NCBI GenBank assembly: GCA_946894095.1
Contig: OX335657.1
Span: forward strand, 14,322,001 to 14,386,000
Direction of reading: 5' to 3'
Source: Incurvaria masculella
Taxonomy: Eukaryota > Arthropoda > Insecta > Lepidoptera > Incurvariidae
Length of the DNA: 64,000 bases
This document shows, piece by piece, positions 33,005-43,293 of this stretch (positions are counted from its first letter, which is position 1; each line of letters opens with the position of its first letter). The notes under the pieces were generated by a model, which ran no database searches, was not told the DNA's origin, and saw nothing but the letters and a program-made list of their open reading frames with translations. A program made the position numbers and the translations under genes.

Positions 33005-33550
33005 TTTTATGTAACGTGCATGACCCTAGTCCTATCCTTGTTCCCCGCATACACATGTCCCTCTCTCTCTTTCACCTGATGGAGCGAAGATTGACAGCGT
33101 CTCCTGAAAAGGCTGATAGGCCCAGCTTTCAGTGCAATTTTTGATACCGCGATGCACGGACACGCCATGTCATCGTAGCACCGTTTCCCGCCAAAACTAT
33201 CTCGCCGCCGTCGCCGGGTCCTTAGGTACCCAGGAGTACCTCGCCAGTACCGCGTGTCACGCGAACCTACGAACAATCCAAAGGACTTTCTGTGCTCTTC
33301 ATCGTCGAGGACGCAGCGTTCCTGAACCGCATCCTGTGGAAGGAGTAGCGTGGTGGCCACCCGCACACATCTGGAAGTCTCCATCGTGGTGAGTCGCCCT
33401 ACCTTCTTTTATCCTAACCCTAGACGATTGTGCATTGCATGGGACCACATACCATTTCTTTTTGCGAACCTAAATAGACCCCCCTTTTTAAAACCTTTAC
33501 AAAAAACCCAACGACCTACCTGCGCCACCAAAACAGAAATTTAATTTTGA
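33005..33550. other. GC-rich segment of unknown nature
   Basis: Long frames run both ways (minus 33007-33384, 125 codons; plus 33132-33392, 86 codons). No domain is recognisable. A donor-like GTG|GTGAGT follows 33391 on the plus strand. It could be an exon relic or part of an unrecognised element; I favour neither. Confidence 0.3.
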
Positions 33551-33965
33551 TTGTATACGCGACGTGGGCGCGGTCATGTGACTATCAGGCATCGCTGCAT
33601 TGTACATTTTCAAATTACGCCTGAAATACAGCACATTGTACGTGTCTTCGAGTCGTGTAGCCGAGTCGGGGGATACAGGTAAGATGAAATCGGAAACAGC
33701 GTTGGAATTGAAATGATTGTGATATACATGCATTGGATCCGCGTATATTTTGTTGCATATCTTGCTGGTGAAGAAGAATAACTATCTACATTTGGAAGCT
33801 ACTCTTTTCTTTTGTCCTTTGAAAGTAGGATTTAATAGGATCATAGACTTAAAATGTAAGCAGCGCGCTATGCTAGGTCTATGGGATGTACGGTATGTAA
33901 ACCAAACAATGATTCCCGCTTCAACAAATTTTCATCAAATGCGATGTTACCTAGCCGGGAGTGTA
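33551..33965. other. Unassigned stretch
   Basis: A minus frame (33497-33733) contains YFRRNLKMYN, weakly reminiscent of LINE C-termini, but nothing else supports that. Confidence 0.3.
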
Positions 33966-33969
33966 AAAT

Positions 33970-34140
33970 GGTAGACCCTACCACCTAGTCAGAAATGGGT
34001 AGAATTTTCATTCTAACATGGACTCTGAATGAAGATGTACAAAATGGCGATTTCGTGATGAAATGCACTTGAGAATGAGAAATAAAGTCGCGCAGGAACG
34101 AAGCGGGATTTAAACCACGATTTCTAGTATGAGCTACAAG
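33970..34140 (-). mobile_element. tRNA-headed SINE remnant, minus strand
   Basis: GACCCTACCACCTAGT, ACATGGACTCTGAATGAAG, CGTGATGAAATGCACTTGAG, AATGAGAAATAAAG and GCGGGATTTAAACCACG follow, in decayed form, the order of the head-proximal half of 56176-56574. Confidence 0.65.
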
Positions 34141-34155
34141 TCCCTCAGGTTACAT

Positions 34156-34402
34156 GTCAGTTAGTCAGTCAGCGTGTTTTCCTCGACTGCTGGACGTACG
34201 TCTCTCCAATTTTCCTCCAGTCCTCCCGGCCCTCAGCGGCACGGAACCACTACTTTCCGCTGACGCACTTGATGTCGTCGTCCAAACTGGCGGGTGGTCT
34301 TCCCACACTCCGTTTTCCCTAGAGTAGGACACAGCTACCCCAACGGCCGTCGTCGCCTCGGCTGACGTGACTAGCCAACTGCCACTTGAGCTTAGCCACC
34401 AG
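34156..34402 (-). mobile_element. Short RTE-type 3'-end element, second copy, degraded
   Basis: Reverse of the 27899-28144 insert: a (GTCA)n-like tail at the left, CGGGTGGTCTTCCCACACTC, CACTTGAGCTTAGCCACC at the right. Small indels break the reading frame, so no complete product remains. Its 5' boundary (GGTGGCTAAGCTCAA on the minus strand) coincides within a few bases with that of the first copy. A target-site duplication is not clear. Confidence 0.8.
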
Positions 34403-34440
34403 GTGTCCAATACCGACTACTTTCAAGGAAGTGCAGGGAC

Positions 34441-34614
34441 TGTTTAATGCAAATTCTCGAAAATGGCGTCGTACCGGCAGCATGGCGAAATAGTGTCGTT
34501 GTCCTGTTTCTCAAGAAGGGAGATAGAGCAAAGTTGAAGAACTACCGACTTACCTCAGTTCTTAGCCACGTCTTTTCAAGAGTGATATGCATCAGGTACC
34601 TAAAATGTGTTTAA
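34441..34614 (+). pseudogene. RTE-like reverse transcriptase fragment (fingers region)
   Basis: The plus frame that starts at TGT 34441 and ends with TAA at 34612-34614 reads ILENGVVPAAWRNSVVVLFL, then KKGDRAKLKNYRLTSVLSHV and FSRVICIR. This is the conserved N-terminal reverse-transcriptase block of RTE-type LINEs (W..s.vv.l.KKGDr..lkNYRp.SlLs). The YADD catalytic block and everything downstream are absent. It lies 38 bp from the oppositely oriented element 34156-34402. Confidence 0.85.
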
Positions 34615-35080
34615 AAGTGCTTAAAAATATTAGAACAGTACGTGTTGGTTAAAAATGTAGATCTAACCTAACTCACTCTTGACAGTATCAGATCTTTCAT
34701 CTATATATATCTAGATATACGTCTGTTCAGAGTTGGTCTCGTGACTGAAGCATTCGACTGGCGCTAATGTTGCAGCCGGAAATGCAGAATGAGATAAGCC
34801 GGACGCCGACTTTGAGATGGCTGTCCCGTCGTGGTTGGAATTCTGTGGATATCTGAAACTGTTCTGGTTTTATTCTATGGGCTGCTGGACTTCGCAATGA
34901 TCCTTCCTACGTATCTCACAAAAATATTTACTTACAATGTTGTTTCTGCATAAAATATAGGCTGTTTTAAACTTTTCTATGATTTACTACATACACCATG
35001 AGCAAACTCAATATGAGTACTTACACATGTATTTTTTTATGAAAAAAATATGCTTTTATCGTTTTGGAAAACAAGTTTAG
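34615..35080. other. Unassigned stretch
   Basis: No repeat copy or coding signal noted. Confidence 0.5.
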
Positions 35081-35185
35081 CCGGTGCTCAGAAATGCCAA
35101 ATCCACCTCACCCAGCGAAACCACGCTTAGTGAGGCACCATACTGTCGAGCTTGTTTAAATTACCTTTGAAAACTCACAAGTTAC
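35081..35185 (-). mobile_element. LINE 3' end fragment, minus strand
   Basis: GGTGCTCAGAAATGCCAAAT, CACCTCACCCAGCGAAACCA and GTGAGGCACCATAC, CGAGCTTGTTTAAATTACC match 63431-63550, where the same text lies downstream of a LINE coding end. Confidence 0.7.
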
Positions 35186-35226
35186 CCGCACTCAAACAGT
35201 TCCAGTCCAGTTTCAGTGTCAGATTT

Positions 35227-35512
35227 TAGTCTAGTTGCCATGCCAGGACCTTCCTTATATTGCTCGGCTACATTGAACTGTATGATAAAACCATTTAGAT
35301 CATTGCCGCTTCGACCATCGTTCATTCAATGCGATGGTACCAACCCGGGCGGGATTAACCCTACCACCTAGTAAGTAAGGGAGAGGATCTACAGGTTTAC
35401 GTGGAATCCGAACCACGGCACGCCTGAACGGTTGAAAATGGTCACCCATCCAGAACCTAACCGCGCTCAGAGGTGCTTCCCCAGTTTATCGATTCGCAAG
35501 GCGTCGCAATAT
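35227..35512 (-). mobile_element. 5S-headed SINE (subtype 2 head), minus strand
   Basis: The body (ATGCCAGGACCTTCCTTATA, CATTGCCGCTTCGACCATCG, GATGGTACCAACCCGGGCGG, ACGTGGAATCCGAACCACGG) joins the subtype 2 head (GTCACCCATCCAGAACCTAA, GCTCAGAGGTGCTTCCCCAG). The tail end before 35227 is lost. It proves that the subtype 2 head belongs to the same body as the other heads. Confidence 0.9.
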
Positions 35513-35938
35513 ACTGCCTGTGAATAATAAATAAACAATTAAGAACCATATCGTTTGCTTACTAATACATATGTGAAGTTAAAAACAACAGATGTTTATT
35601 TACAACCTCAATGAGATTCAAAGAATGAACCTTTTAAATTTTTCTTGCAATATTTAGTTAGAAGTCCCATCCATACTTTAAATCTCTCGAATAGCTCTTA
35701 CAACTCCGTTGAGCGATTTAGAGCGGCCCAGACTTCGAAACTTCCCGAGACAATCCAACGTCACATATTAATATTCTAGATTATTCCAGTGTATTGACGA
35801 CGCCAGATTCTAGTTCCTTCCTCCTCACACTTTGCCTCTCTATGAATCTACATAGTTCCACAGCTACGTTGCTTCCAATTTGCGATGGTTATTATTGAAA
35901 TGTAGAATTGACAATTTGAAATGTAAATATAAAAAAAA
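35513..35938. other. AT-rich stretch, nothing recognised
   Basis: No repeat copy or coding signal noted. Confidence 0.5.
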
Positions 35939-36412
35939 TTAAGGCTCCAACTGACTCTAGCGTTCAGCAAACAAACGATAATGGCGATCTCCGGAAGCAT
36001 TATGAGTTTGCGTTAGGGTTCATTGTTGTATGCGCGAGAAAATCGAGCGCGACGAAGCGAAATTTAGGGTTTTGACCAATAAAATCGACTTTCTAAAGTG
36101 AATTAATGTATGTTTCACAGTTATTCACTAGATAAATATGTGATCTTGTACCACAAAAAATAAAATTGTTGAAATAATGTATAGTTTCCAAGCGCCGGCT
36201 TGAAATGCTAGTAAAAACTTGTAAATAGGTGTTTCCAAACATATTTTTTTAAGAAATATAAGCAACTTTTTAAAACTGTTTTGCCGTCATATACTAGATA
36301 ATAGTTTCAACTTTGATATTTCGATTTTATTATTCGTATTCATGCTTAACCAACGCTGAGATAAAATAAAAATTAACCCAAAATGTTAGGTTAGCGTCAT
36401 ATGGAGCCTTAA
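35939..36412. mobile_element. TTAA-flanked MITE, family B, complete copy
   Basis: Ends TTAAGGCTCCA and TATGGAGCCTTAA; 474 bp. Shares its whole interior with 25483-25893. Non-coding. Confidence 0.9.
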
Positions 36413-36445
36413 TAGTAAATTTCAGAATATTATTTATTTTAATGT

Positions 36446-36572
36446 AATTGACTTGGATGGCTAAAGCCACCCCCAAAATCATTAGCAAAACACACCGTAT
36501 TCCAGAATGAATCAGGTGCCATTTCTACACGGCGGCGACGACATTGAACTGGATGGAAAACACGGTAAATAC
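36446..36572 (-). mobile_element. Shared-body SINE, tail part, minus strand
   Basis: GACTTGGATGGCTAAAGCCA, CAAAACACACCGTATTCC, GAATCAGGTGCCAT, ACATTGAACTGGATGGAAAA and CACGGTAAAT are the tail half of the body. Confidence 0.75.
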
Positions 36573-37410
36573 AGGGTGTTTGATAATTCGATACATTCCT
36601 TCTAAGGGGTCATTCTAGAGCTAATTTGCAACAAATTTGTCCCAACTAACTGGGGGTCGAAAATCTATATTTTTGAGTTATTTAGGTTTTAATTTTTTTT
36701 GGAAAATTTCTGTCTTGTTACCAAAAAAATATAATTATAAACTAACTACTCCACTCTGGGTACTTAATCAGCTATTATCTAATAGGTGACGAATGAGAGA
36801 CTACTTTAAAAAAATTTGTTCCCTCAAAATGTCCGTAATCTCAGAAATAAAAGGTATGAAAACATCACAGGTCACATCATCAGGTATCACAGGTTATGAA
36901 AAAAAAAACACAAAATGTATTTAATTTGAAGAGGATTACTAAAAAAAAAAGTATGACGTTCAGTGACTGTAACCGAAAAGTAGATTGGACATTATTGATT
37001 AACTAATAAAATAGTTAATGTAAAAAAATATTTCTACTAACCTTATTTTTTCCAACCAACACCGTGCTATTTGGTAACCAGATTCTCATTTGAGGTTGGC
37101 CTGTATTGAAGAGAACATTTATTTCGATAGAAAATTTCCTCCATAGTTGTATATTACACACTCGGATTCGTATTTTTTTTCCTGTCGGTTCGATTACTTC
37201 TGGCGAAGAAGAGCCGACAAGAAGCTTCGTCAGGTTGGTCTTGCATAATTTTTTTTCCATTGCTACACTTTCAAACTAGTTTCCAAACTACTGCTCACAA
37301 AGAACATTATAAAAAGAACATTACATACATTGGTGAAGAGGTTGATAGATTCTAGCTAAAAAAAAAATCCGGTATGGTGTGTAATTTAATTCTAAAAGTG
37401 TTATTCGCGA
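36573..37410. other. Unassigned stretch
   Basis: AT-rich. The 81-codon minus frame 37015-37260 is unrecognised. Confidence 0.4.
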
Positions 37411-37411
37411 T

Positions 37412-37565
37412 GTTCCCCGTCCGGCGAGCCCGTGAGATGATGCCGCGGCGGGCGGAGGCGGCGGCGGCGTGCCATGCGTTATGGCGGGAAGACGAGGCGC
37501 GAGATCCAGCGATACGGGCGCCAAATGCAGAGCGGTCAGTCGTCGAAAGCCGCAGAACCCCGTAA
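37412..37565. other. GC-rich island
   Basis: GGCGGGCGGAGGCGGCGGCG within an AT-rich context. Plus frame 37374-37565 has no recognisable domain. Confidence 0.5.
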
Positions 37566-37617
37566 CTAGGTTTTTGTAAAGCCGCGCATGTTACAACACG
37601 TTAAAACATCACATTGT

Positions 37618-38010
37618 TTCAAGGAACGTGACATTTATGTATGTATAATCGACCGTGAAGCAAGGACACATTAATCAAAGATCATACATTCTACAATACA
37701 ATACATTCATACATGTCACATTCCTTGGAATAAGCGACGTACATGCTTAGTACGAAAAAGTATAGTTCATCATATTGTTTTATGTTCATCGCGCCATAGT
37801 TCTCCAGGTCTTCACAAAAGAGGGGTGCTTCTTCACAACATGTTTGAAGGACCCAAGTTTGTACTTTAAGTGAGTTAATTCCACGGGTTATGGGCCTTAT
37901 AGATAAAACATCTAGAGGATCGGTCGGTTGATTTTGGGACTGCAGACAGTGCATGGATGTATTCCTTGCCTGTTCTGCTTTGAACGATGTTGGAAATGGC
38001 TTGATCGAGA
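37618..38010 (-). mobile_element. LINE C-terminus and 3' untranslated region, minus strand, frameshifted
   Basis: On the minus strand DPLDVLSIRPITRGIN followed in another frame by SLKVQ/FKxxx-type sequence corresponds to DPLSIRVGKQWNDLPSEVF at 57555-57680, the usual LINE C-terminal WN.LP....FK motif. The 3' untranslated part shares two blocks with 7255-7325. At 37618-37735 these blocks also form an inverted pair (AAGGAACGTGACATTTATG / CATGTCACATTCCTT). Confidence 0.6.
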
Positions 38011-38690
38011 TATCATAGGCGTTATCTCTCCGGGTTTTTTTTTTCATTTTGTTACTTTTTTGCGTGTGTAAGCTTTGTTTAGTTTCGTTTCAAAATTCAT
38101 CAATTCATGTTAAATTAATACACATAGTTTCATATTTTTTTGTAATATACTATTTATAACTGTGCAATGATTAAAATCTTTGTCAAAACATTCTTGATAT
38201 TTCGTGCCTCAATATTACATAAGCAATTATTAGATTGTGCTCTGTGTTATAGCCAATTATAGTTGAATTAATTCAACTAATTAATTGAATTAATATCATG
38301 AAGAAACTTCATACATACAGTGTAGCAAAGTTATTTCTAACGATGTTTAGTCTCTCTGAGGCCATGATATTTTGGGTTTTTCTAGAAGCCTTAACAATAT
38401 TTATGTTATAGATTTTAGGATACATTTAACGGAAAAATATCCAATGAAAATGTTTCCATTTTAATCATTACACAAGATTTTACTTTGTAAATTTATTAAA
38501 TTACTTTATAATTTCTAAATTTAACCGAAGGATTCCCTATAATTTTTAAAAATTTCGAATGACTTTTTCAACTTAAACATTGTTCTTGTTTTATTTTTCC
38601 AAATTGTATTACATTGTCTAAACATTTATTTGGATAGTATATTAACATATACGTCCTCAAGTTGATATTTTATCAAGTTGAGCTAGTTAA
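38011..38690. other. AT-rich stretch, nothing recognised
   Basis: No repeat copy or coding signal noted. Several A- and T-runs. Confidence 0.5.
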
Positions 38691-38699
38691 TTGGCTTCG

Positions 38700-38965
38700 A
38701 CACGGGTTACAGTGTTTTGGTTTAGGAGAGAGGAGACGTGGAGCGCACGGCGGCGCGCGGGCGATATTCGCTCAAAAGCTCGTGACTCGCGCCGACATTT
38801 TATTACCATAATTTAAAACAAATATCTGATTGTGCGCACCACTAAAGTGTTAACCCGAGCAGCGGGGATGTATCCGCCTAGTTCACCAGCGCGCGTGCAT
38901 ATTCCGATGGTAACCTTCCGAAGCCCTCATGCTTTCCTGATAATGTTAACTTGTAGTTTTAGGTT
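38700..38965. other. CpG-richer patch
   Basis: GCGCACGGCGGCGCGCGGGC at 38741-38762 in AT-rich surroundings. No coding or promoter motif that I can defend. Confidence 0.35.
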
Positions 38966-38969
38966 CACG

Positions 38970-39095
38970 TTGAGCACGGCTAGATTGAACTGGATGGAAA
39001 ATACGGACAATTTTTCATTGCCGCTTTGACCATATTTTCATCTAATGCGATGGTACCAACCCGGGCGGGCTTAAGCCCTATCACCTAGTAGGGGA
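38970..39095 (-). mobile_element. Shared-body SINE fragment, minus strand
   Basis: AGATTGAACTGGATGGAAAA, TACGGACAATTTTTCATTGC, GATGGTACCAACCCGGGCGG and TATCACCTAGTAGGGGAAGG; only the central body is present. Confidence 0.85.
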
Positions 39096-39159
39096 AGGCT
39101 TTAAATATAACTTAAGAAATTAACTATATGCTTGAAAGAACTCAAGAAGAAAGAAAGCA

Positions 39160-39240
39160 CGTGGCGGAATGATAAAATCTCCTCCCGCCCCGTGAAAATA
39201 GGTTTGCCAAACATGTAAAATAACCGCGGTAATCCAAAAA
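39160..39240. repeat. Repeat shared with the flank of the 47.2 kb hairpin
   Basis: CTCCTCCCGCCCCGTGAAAA, AAACATGTAAAATAACCGCG and GTAATCCAAAAAGTGTTAC correspond to TCTTCCCGTCGCGTGAAAAG, AACATGTTCAACGACCGCG and GAATCTAAAAAGTATCA at 47282-47350. Confidence 0.6.
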
Positions 39241-39669
39241 GTGTTACAATACTTGCATATCGTTGTCTTTTAATGGATTTTATGATTATGGGAGGAGTTT
39301 TATGAGGCCCAAAACCCCCAAATTTTAGATAATTATACTTATATTGCGTAGTAGATACTGTTTTGGTACTCTGCACCAGAGTTATGGTTTCTATGAATAC
39401 TGACATTTACTCTATCTTTTGTTTCTGACTGTGGAAAATTTTATAAGTCAATATGAATTCGTCGGGTAAAAATAATCTTATAAATAAGACTCAACGAACC
39501 GAACTTCGCATTGAAATACATGTTTAAGTTAGATCAAGAAACCTATCCATATAATAATGCGCCATGATAGAGACTAAAATCGTAACGTGCATTATCGACT
39601 CGAAGCATTTAATTCTTTCACTATGCAATTTACGCTTACACTCACAGCAAACACAAACCATCGTACTTC
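39241..39669. other. Unassigned stretch
   Basis: No repeat copy or coding signal noted. Confidence 0.5.
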
Positions 39670-39671
39670 TA

Positions 39672-39969
39672 CACTGAGAAAAAAACGATTGTTAATTGAG
39701 TCCCAAAGGGATAGCATAAGAGTGTGGCACAAGTTACTTGAACATTTCTAGTTAAAATTATCGGTTTTTTTTTTTCTAAATCAAGTACTTAGAATCTGAA
39801 AAACCTTTTCTTTATGTCTAAATTAAACTTAACTCCAGCTATGTACATTTATCGTACAGATTTTTGCTAGATCATGTTAGCTATTGCAATCGAATGGCTG
39901 TTCTGATAACACTCAATTTTATAGTTGAGTCAACTAAAACTGTAAAATCAGACATCTTTCTTCTCAGTG
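39672..39969. mobile_element. TA-flanked MITE with CACTGAG ends
   Basis: CACTGAGAAAAAAACG at the left and TTTCTTCTCAGTG at the right, each flanked by TA (39670-39671 and 39970-39971), as expected for Tc1/mariner-type insertion. TTGAGTC occurs inverted near both ends. Non-coding, 298 bp. Confidence 0.8.
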
Positions 39970-39987
39970 TACCATAACCTCATAATT

Positions 39988-40278
39988 ATGCAGGGTGACA
40001 GGAGATCTGCCTTAACTTGCCAGGAAGAAATCGCTTCTGGTCATTTCAGTTTTTCGTGCAACACGACCACAAAATGCGATATGGTTCAGTTATTCAACCT
40101 AAAACATCCGGAACTATGGAAATTCACTGCATCCTTTCCGATCAACTGCCTCCCACATAACAAAAGTATTTACTTTCGCAGAGAAGGCTGCAATTTAGGA
40201 GCACATAACGCCAGTGTATTGGACACGGGCAGGCGCTGGGCACGAGCGTGCACAGATCCTCACGGCACGCCGCGGTGA
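39988..40278 (+). other. Unrecognised open frame with cysteine-rich translation
   Basis: An open frame runs from the ATG at 39988 (or 39967, inside the MITE end) to a TGA at 40276-40278. The translation has regular cysteines (LTCQEEI, FSCNTTTKCD, PINCLPHNK, REGCNLG, RACTDPHG) but matches no family I know. CATAATTATGCAG|G just before 39993 could be a splice acceptor. No promoter, signal peptide or second copy is visible. A chance frame or a lone exon are both possible. Confidence 0.2.
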
Positions 40279-40424
40279 TAGGCTTTTGGCTACGGAATAA
40301 GGAGTCGAAGGATCGGCTCCTGAGGAATACGAACTAGACCAAACTTAAAAGTAAAATCAGTCTAAACATACATACTAAGAACACCGAACTACGAAAATAT
40401 TCCTATTGAACTTCTCAAACACCC

Positions 40425-40560
40425 AAAGGTCGGCTGGAAGAAATCTCTTTGAGGGATAAGCCCGCCTTTGCGCCCCACTTATGTTGTTATTGCACTATAC
40501 TTTCTTTTGTAAATTGTTTTCTGTGGCGTATTAGAGAATTTTCATTCAATCAATCAAACA
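40425..40560 (+). mobile_element. Probable LINE 3' untranslated end
   Basis: GGTCGGCTGGAAGAAATCTC, TTTGAGGGATAAGCCCGCCT, TTTCTTTTGTAAATTG, CTGTGGCGTATTAGAG and a (ATTCA/ATCA)n tail follow the layout of a very common lepidopteran LINE 3' end (memory only). Confidence 0.5.
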
Positions 40561-41270
40561 CCAGTGAAATAAAATGAAATGGTTTTTTTTTTACAAATAC
40601 ATCAGTTTATAGCATTTACTTGTCATTAATTGTGTTAATGAAAAGGAAATAAATTGCCTAACTTTCTTAACTTAAATTGCAAAAGAGATTCTGTCCCTGA
40701 TAATACTAGAAACATGCTAGGCTACAATCGCTTACAATGGAAACTACCGAATTAAACACATAAAAATATGTTTCTATGATGGCCGAATTGATACAAAAGT
40801 GTTCGATAAAACGAAAAATCAAAAAGTTTATTGTCGTATTACTTTCCTGTTTTATTTATTTAATAACGCAGCCAAAGCCGATAGGTCCACATTTTATATT
40901 TCATTCCCTTTAGTTGATTTAATTACGATTAACTGAAGTGATGCCATTAAGTAGCTGTGAGAATGCAATGCCCTTATTGATTATCTTCACACTCCGTGGT
41001 CCGAGGTTCTCTCGCCATGCAGGACCATACAGCACGATACAGCTGTACATACACTGGATGGACCCCGCGGCGCAAATCTCGGCCAGGAATCTTTATAAGG
41101 TGGTAAAACATATATTTAATACTAAATGCACGTTGGCTCTAATGTGGAATGTCCTTCTTTTGGCTTTTTCTATTTCGAAATAAACAATTTTAGATCGTTA
41201 TGGTAATTATTTTAACCTAAACAATTCCACTTAGGTACTTAAATTCATAAAAAATATGATCAATTTTTTT
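40561..41270. other. Unassigned stretch
   Basis: AT-rich. The 81-codon plus frame 40938-41183 is unrecognised. Confidence 0.4.
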
Positions 41271-41335
41271 GCTTTTAGGTCTCCGTACCCAAATGACTCT
41301 CTCTCCGCTGTCCGTCCGTCCGTCGATCATACAGG
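41271..41335 (-). mobile_element. ACGG-type element, 3' terminus only, minus strand
   Basis: TTTTAGGTCTCCGTACCCAA, then CCGCTGTCCGTCCGTCCGTC; the rest of the element is absent. Confidence 0.75.
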
Positions 41336-41925
41336 TACTTTTTACGTTTTTAGAAACCTTATGAATCATGGTAAAACAAAAAAAACATGCAAAATGATGA
41401 AATTTTAGAGCTTGATTTTTGTCTGTTAGCGTTTTCTCATTAAAATGAAAATTTAAATTTATTTAAGAATAACAATAAATCCTAAGTATATTTTATTTCT
41501 TTTTACTACGTCCGAACGCTATTTAAACTACTGGAGTTCTGCTTTCTATGCTAGGATTCCCTGTGTTAAGGGAAGCAGGGTAGTTTTCCATAAAGGTATT
41601 TAAAATTAACAAATAAAAAACAAATCAAATATCTTAAATAATTGAGAACAACGTTTTGTAACAATACAATGATCCATACATTCCTCACGCCGGAACATGC
41701 GCCGGCGCACCAAAAGTGAAGTATCATGATTTACTGCGAAAGTGCAATACATTTCACAACCGCGGCGCATTACCGCGAGAATTATTCCTATCGCCTTATC
41801 TGGACGTGGTAATGCATCGAAAACTTTGTCATTTTCTTTGACACAGTGAATCTATGAACGTCCGAGAAAACTTGATTTTAAAATAATGATCGAAGTCGAC
41901 CATGTCTGGAGTTTGAAATATTAAT
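41336..41925. other. AT-rich stretch, nothing recognised
   Basis: No repeat copy or coding signal noted. Confidence 0.5.
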
Positions 41926-41927
41926 TA

Positions 41928-41965
41928 CTAGCTGCGGCACCGGCTCCGCCCGGGGCAATGTAGAA
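41928..41965 (+). repeat. Fragment of the ACTAGCTGCGGCACCGGCT repeat family
   Basis: ACTAGCTGCGGCACCGGCTC, CGCCCGGGGCAATGTAG matches the start of 60911-61160. A related scrap (CAGCTGCGTCACCCGGCTG) is at 42632-42650. Confidence 0.7.
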
Positions 41966-42010
41966 TAGTTTTTTTTTTTATATGCCCGTGTAACTCGTCG
42001 GCCGATCGCG

Positions 42011-42553
42011 TTGAAAAAAAAAATGTGCAACTGTTCACCGTTTTAGCACAATAAAAAATCGATAATTTATGGTAAAGTATTTATTTACTAGAATTAATGT
42101 ATTACGGTAGGTATCTAAAAATGAGCCAAAACAGTATTAAACAGTTATTTTAGCCGATTGAACAGCACCGCTTCCAAAAAATAACACGTGTGACAGATCA
42201 AATGATTGTAAAACAGTTAGAACAAACATTACGGCTGACCACAAATTAGGCTTGTAACTGTCCAGTTTCTAGAGATACAGGAATTTTAACAGATTGGACA
42301 GTACCTTTTAGTAGAATTGAAAAATACTAAAGCTAGAAACAGTTTTCACACAGTTAGGGAAACAGTAAGAGAAAACAGTTTTTGCACACACTTATAAAAC
42401 AATTAAAAGATACAATAACGTTTAATATTTAAGGTAAACTACCTTACACTCAGAGTAACCGATTCACTGATGTAGTTGGCTCTATTTTAACGTTGCGGGA
42501 CGGTTGTGATTGTCGGAATTACAGTTAAATTACTACACATAATTTTTACAGTG
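42011..42553. mobile_element. CACTG-ended MITE, copy 2
   Basis: AAAAATGTGCAACTGTTCAC at the left and TTTTTACAGTG at the right. The interior (CTAAAGCTAGAAACAGTTTT, AACAGTAAGAGAAAACAG, GAGTAACCGATTCACTG, TAGTTGGCTCTATTTTAACG) is the reverse of 6744-7085. Non-coding. Confidence 0.7.
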
Positions 42554-42730
42554 TTTGAGTTAGAAATTGACAAATCCAATAGTCGTTTATTGTCTATGGA
42601 AAAGAAATAAATAATCTCATAATATTATGATCCAGCTGCGTCACCCGGCTGTGCTCAGGATATTTTATAAAAAAAAATGTTTAATGAAATTTTATTAAAA
42701 ATCTTCTTCTACCTATTTTCGATCTCTTTT

Positions 42731-43105
42731 TTTTATGTGACTGGACATGGATGGCTAATACCACACTTTCTGTCATGGTATTCGCCCAATACACCACATG
42801 GGAACTAGGTGCCATGCCAGAACCTTCCTTATATTGCACGGCTACATTGAACTGGATGGAAAACACGGACAATTTTCATTGCCGCTTCGACCATCGTTCA
42901 TCCAATGCGGTGGTACCAACCCGGGCGGGATTTACCCTACCACCTAGTAAGTAAGGAAGGGGACCTACAGTTTAACGTGGAATCCGAACCACGGCCAGCC
43001 TCTCTCAACGGTCGAATGGTCACCCATCCAAGACCAGACCGGACCCAGCGTTGCTTAACTTCGGAGAGCGATCGCCGAAGTGTCGCGCCACTGGGCCACT
43101 GAGGC
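42731..43105 (-). mobile_element. 5S-headed SINE, full length, minus strand
   Basis: Mirror of 6049-6427, from tail (GACTGGACATGGATGGCTAA) to head (GGTCACCCATCCAAGACCAG, GTTGCTTAACTTCGGAGAGC, GCCACTGGGCCACTGAGGC). Little diverged from the 6 kb copy. Frames annotated by length here are repeat shadows. Confidence 0.95.
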
Positions 43106-43166
43106 CTCTCTATTATAAAATAAATTTCGATTCGTTGCTCTATTGTTTCATTCAAAAATATTAATT

Positions 43167-43262
43167 TGTCCGTGTTTTCATCCAGTTTAATGGAGCCGTG
43201 GAATATAAGGAACCTCCTGGCACGCCACCTAGTTCCTATGTGGTGTGTTGGGCTAATATGAC
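43167..43262 (+). mobile_element. Shared-body SINE, 3' part, plus strand
   Basis: TTGTCCGTGTTTTCATCCAG, TGGAGCCGTGGAATATAAGG, CACGCCACCTAGTTCC and TGTGGTGTGTTGGGCTAATA; begins mid-body. It faces the full minus-strand copy 62 bp away, forming an inverted pair. Confidence 0.85.
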
Positions 43263-43293
43263 AAGATAATGCACTTATAAAAAAGAATGGAAA

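Noticed and set aside
33007..33384. 125-codon minus-strand frame.
   Set aside because: GC-rich patch with long frames on both strands and no recognisable motif; no evidence favours this frame.
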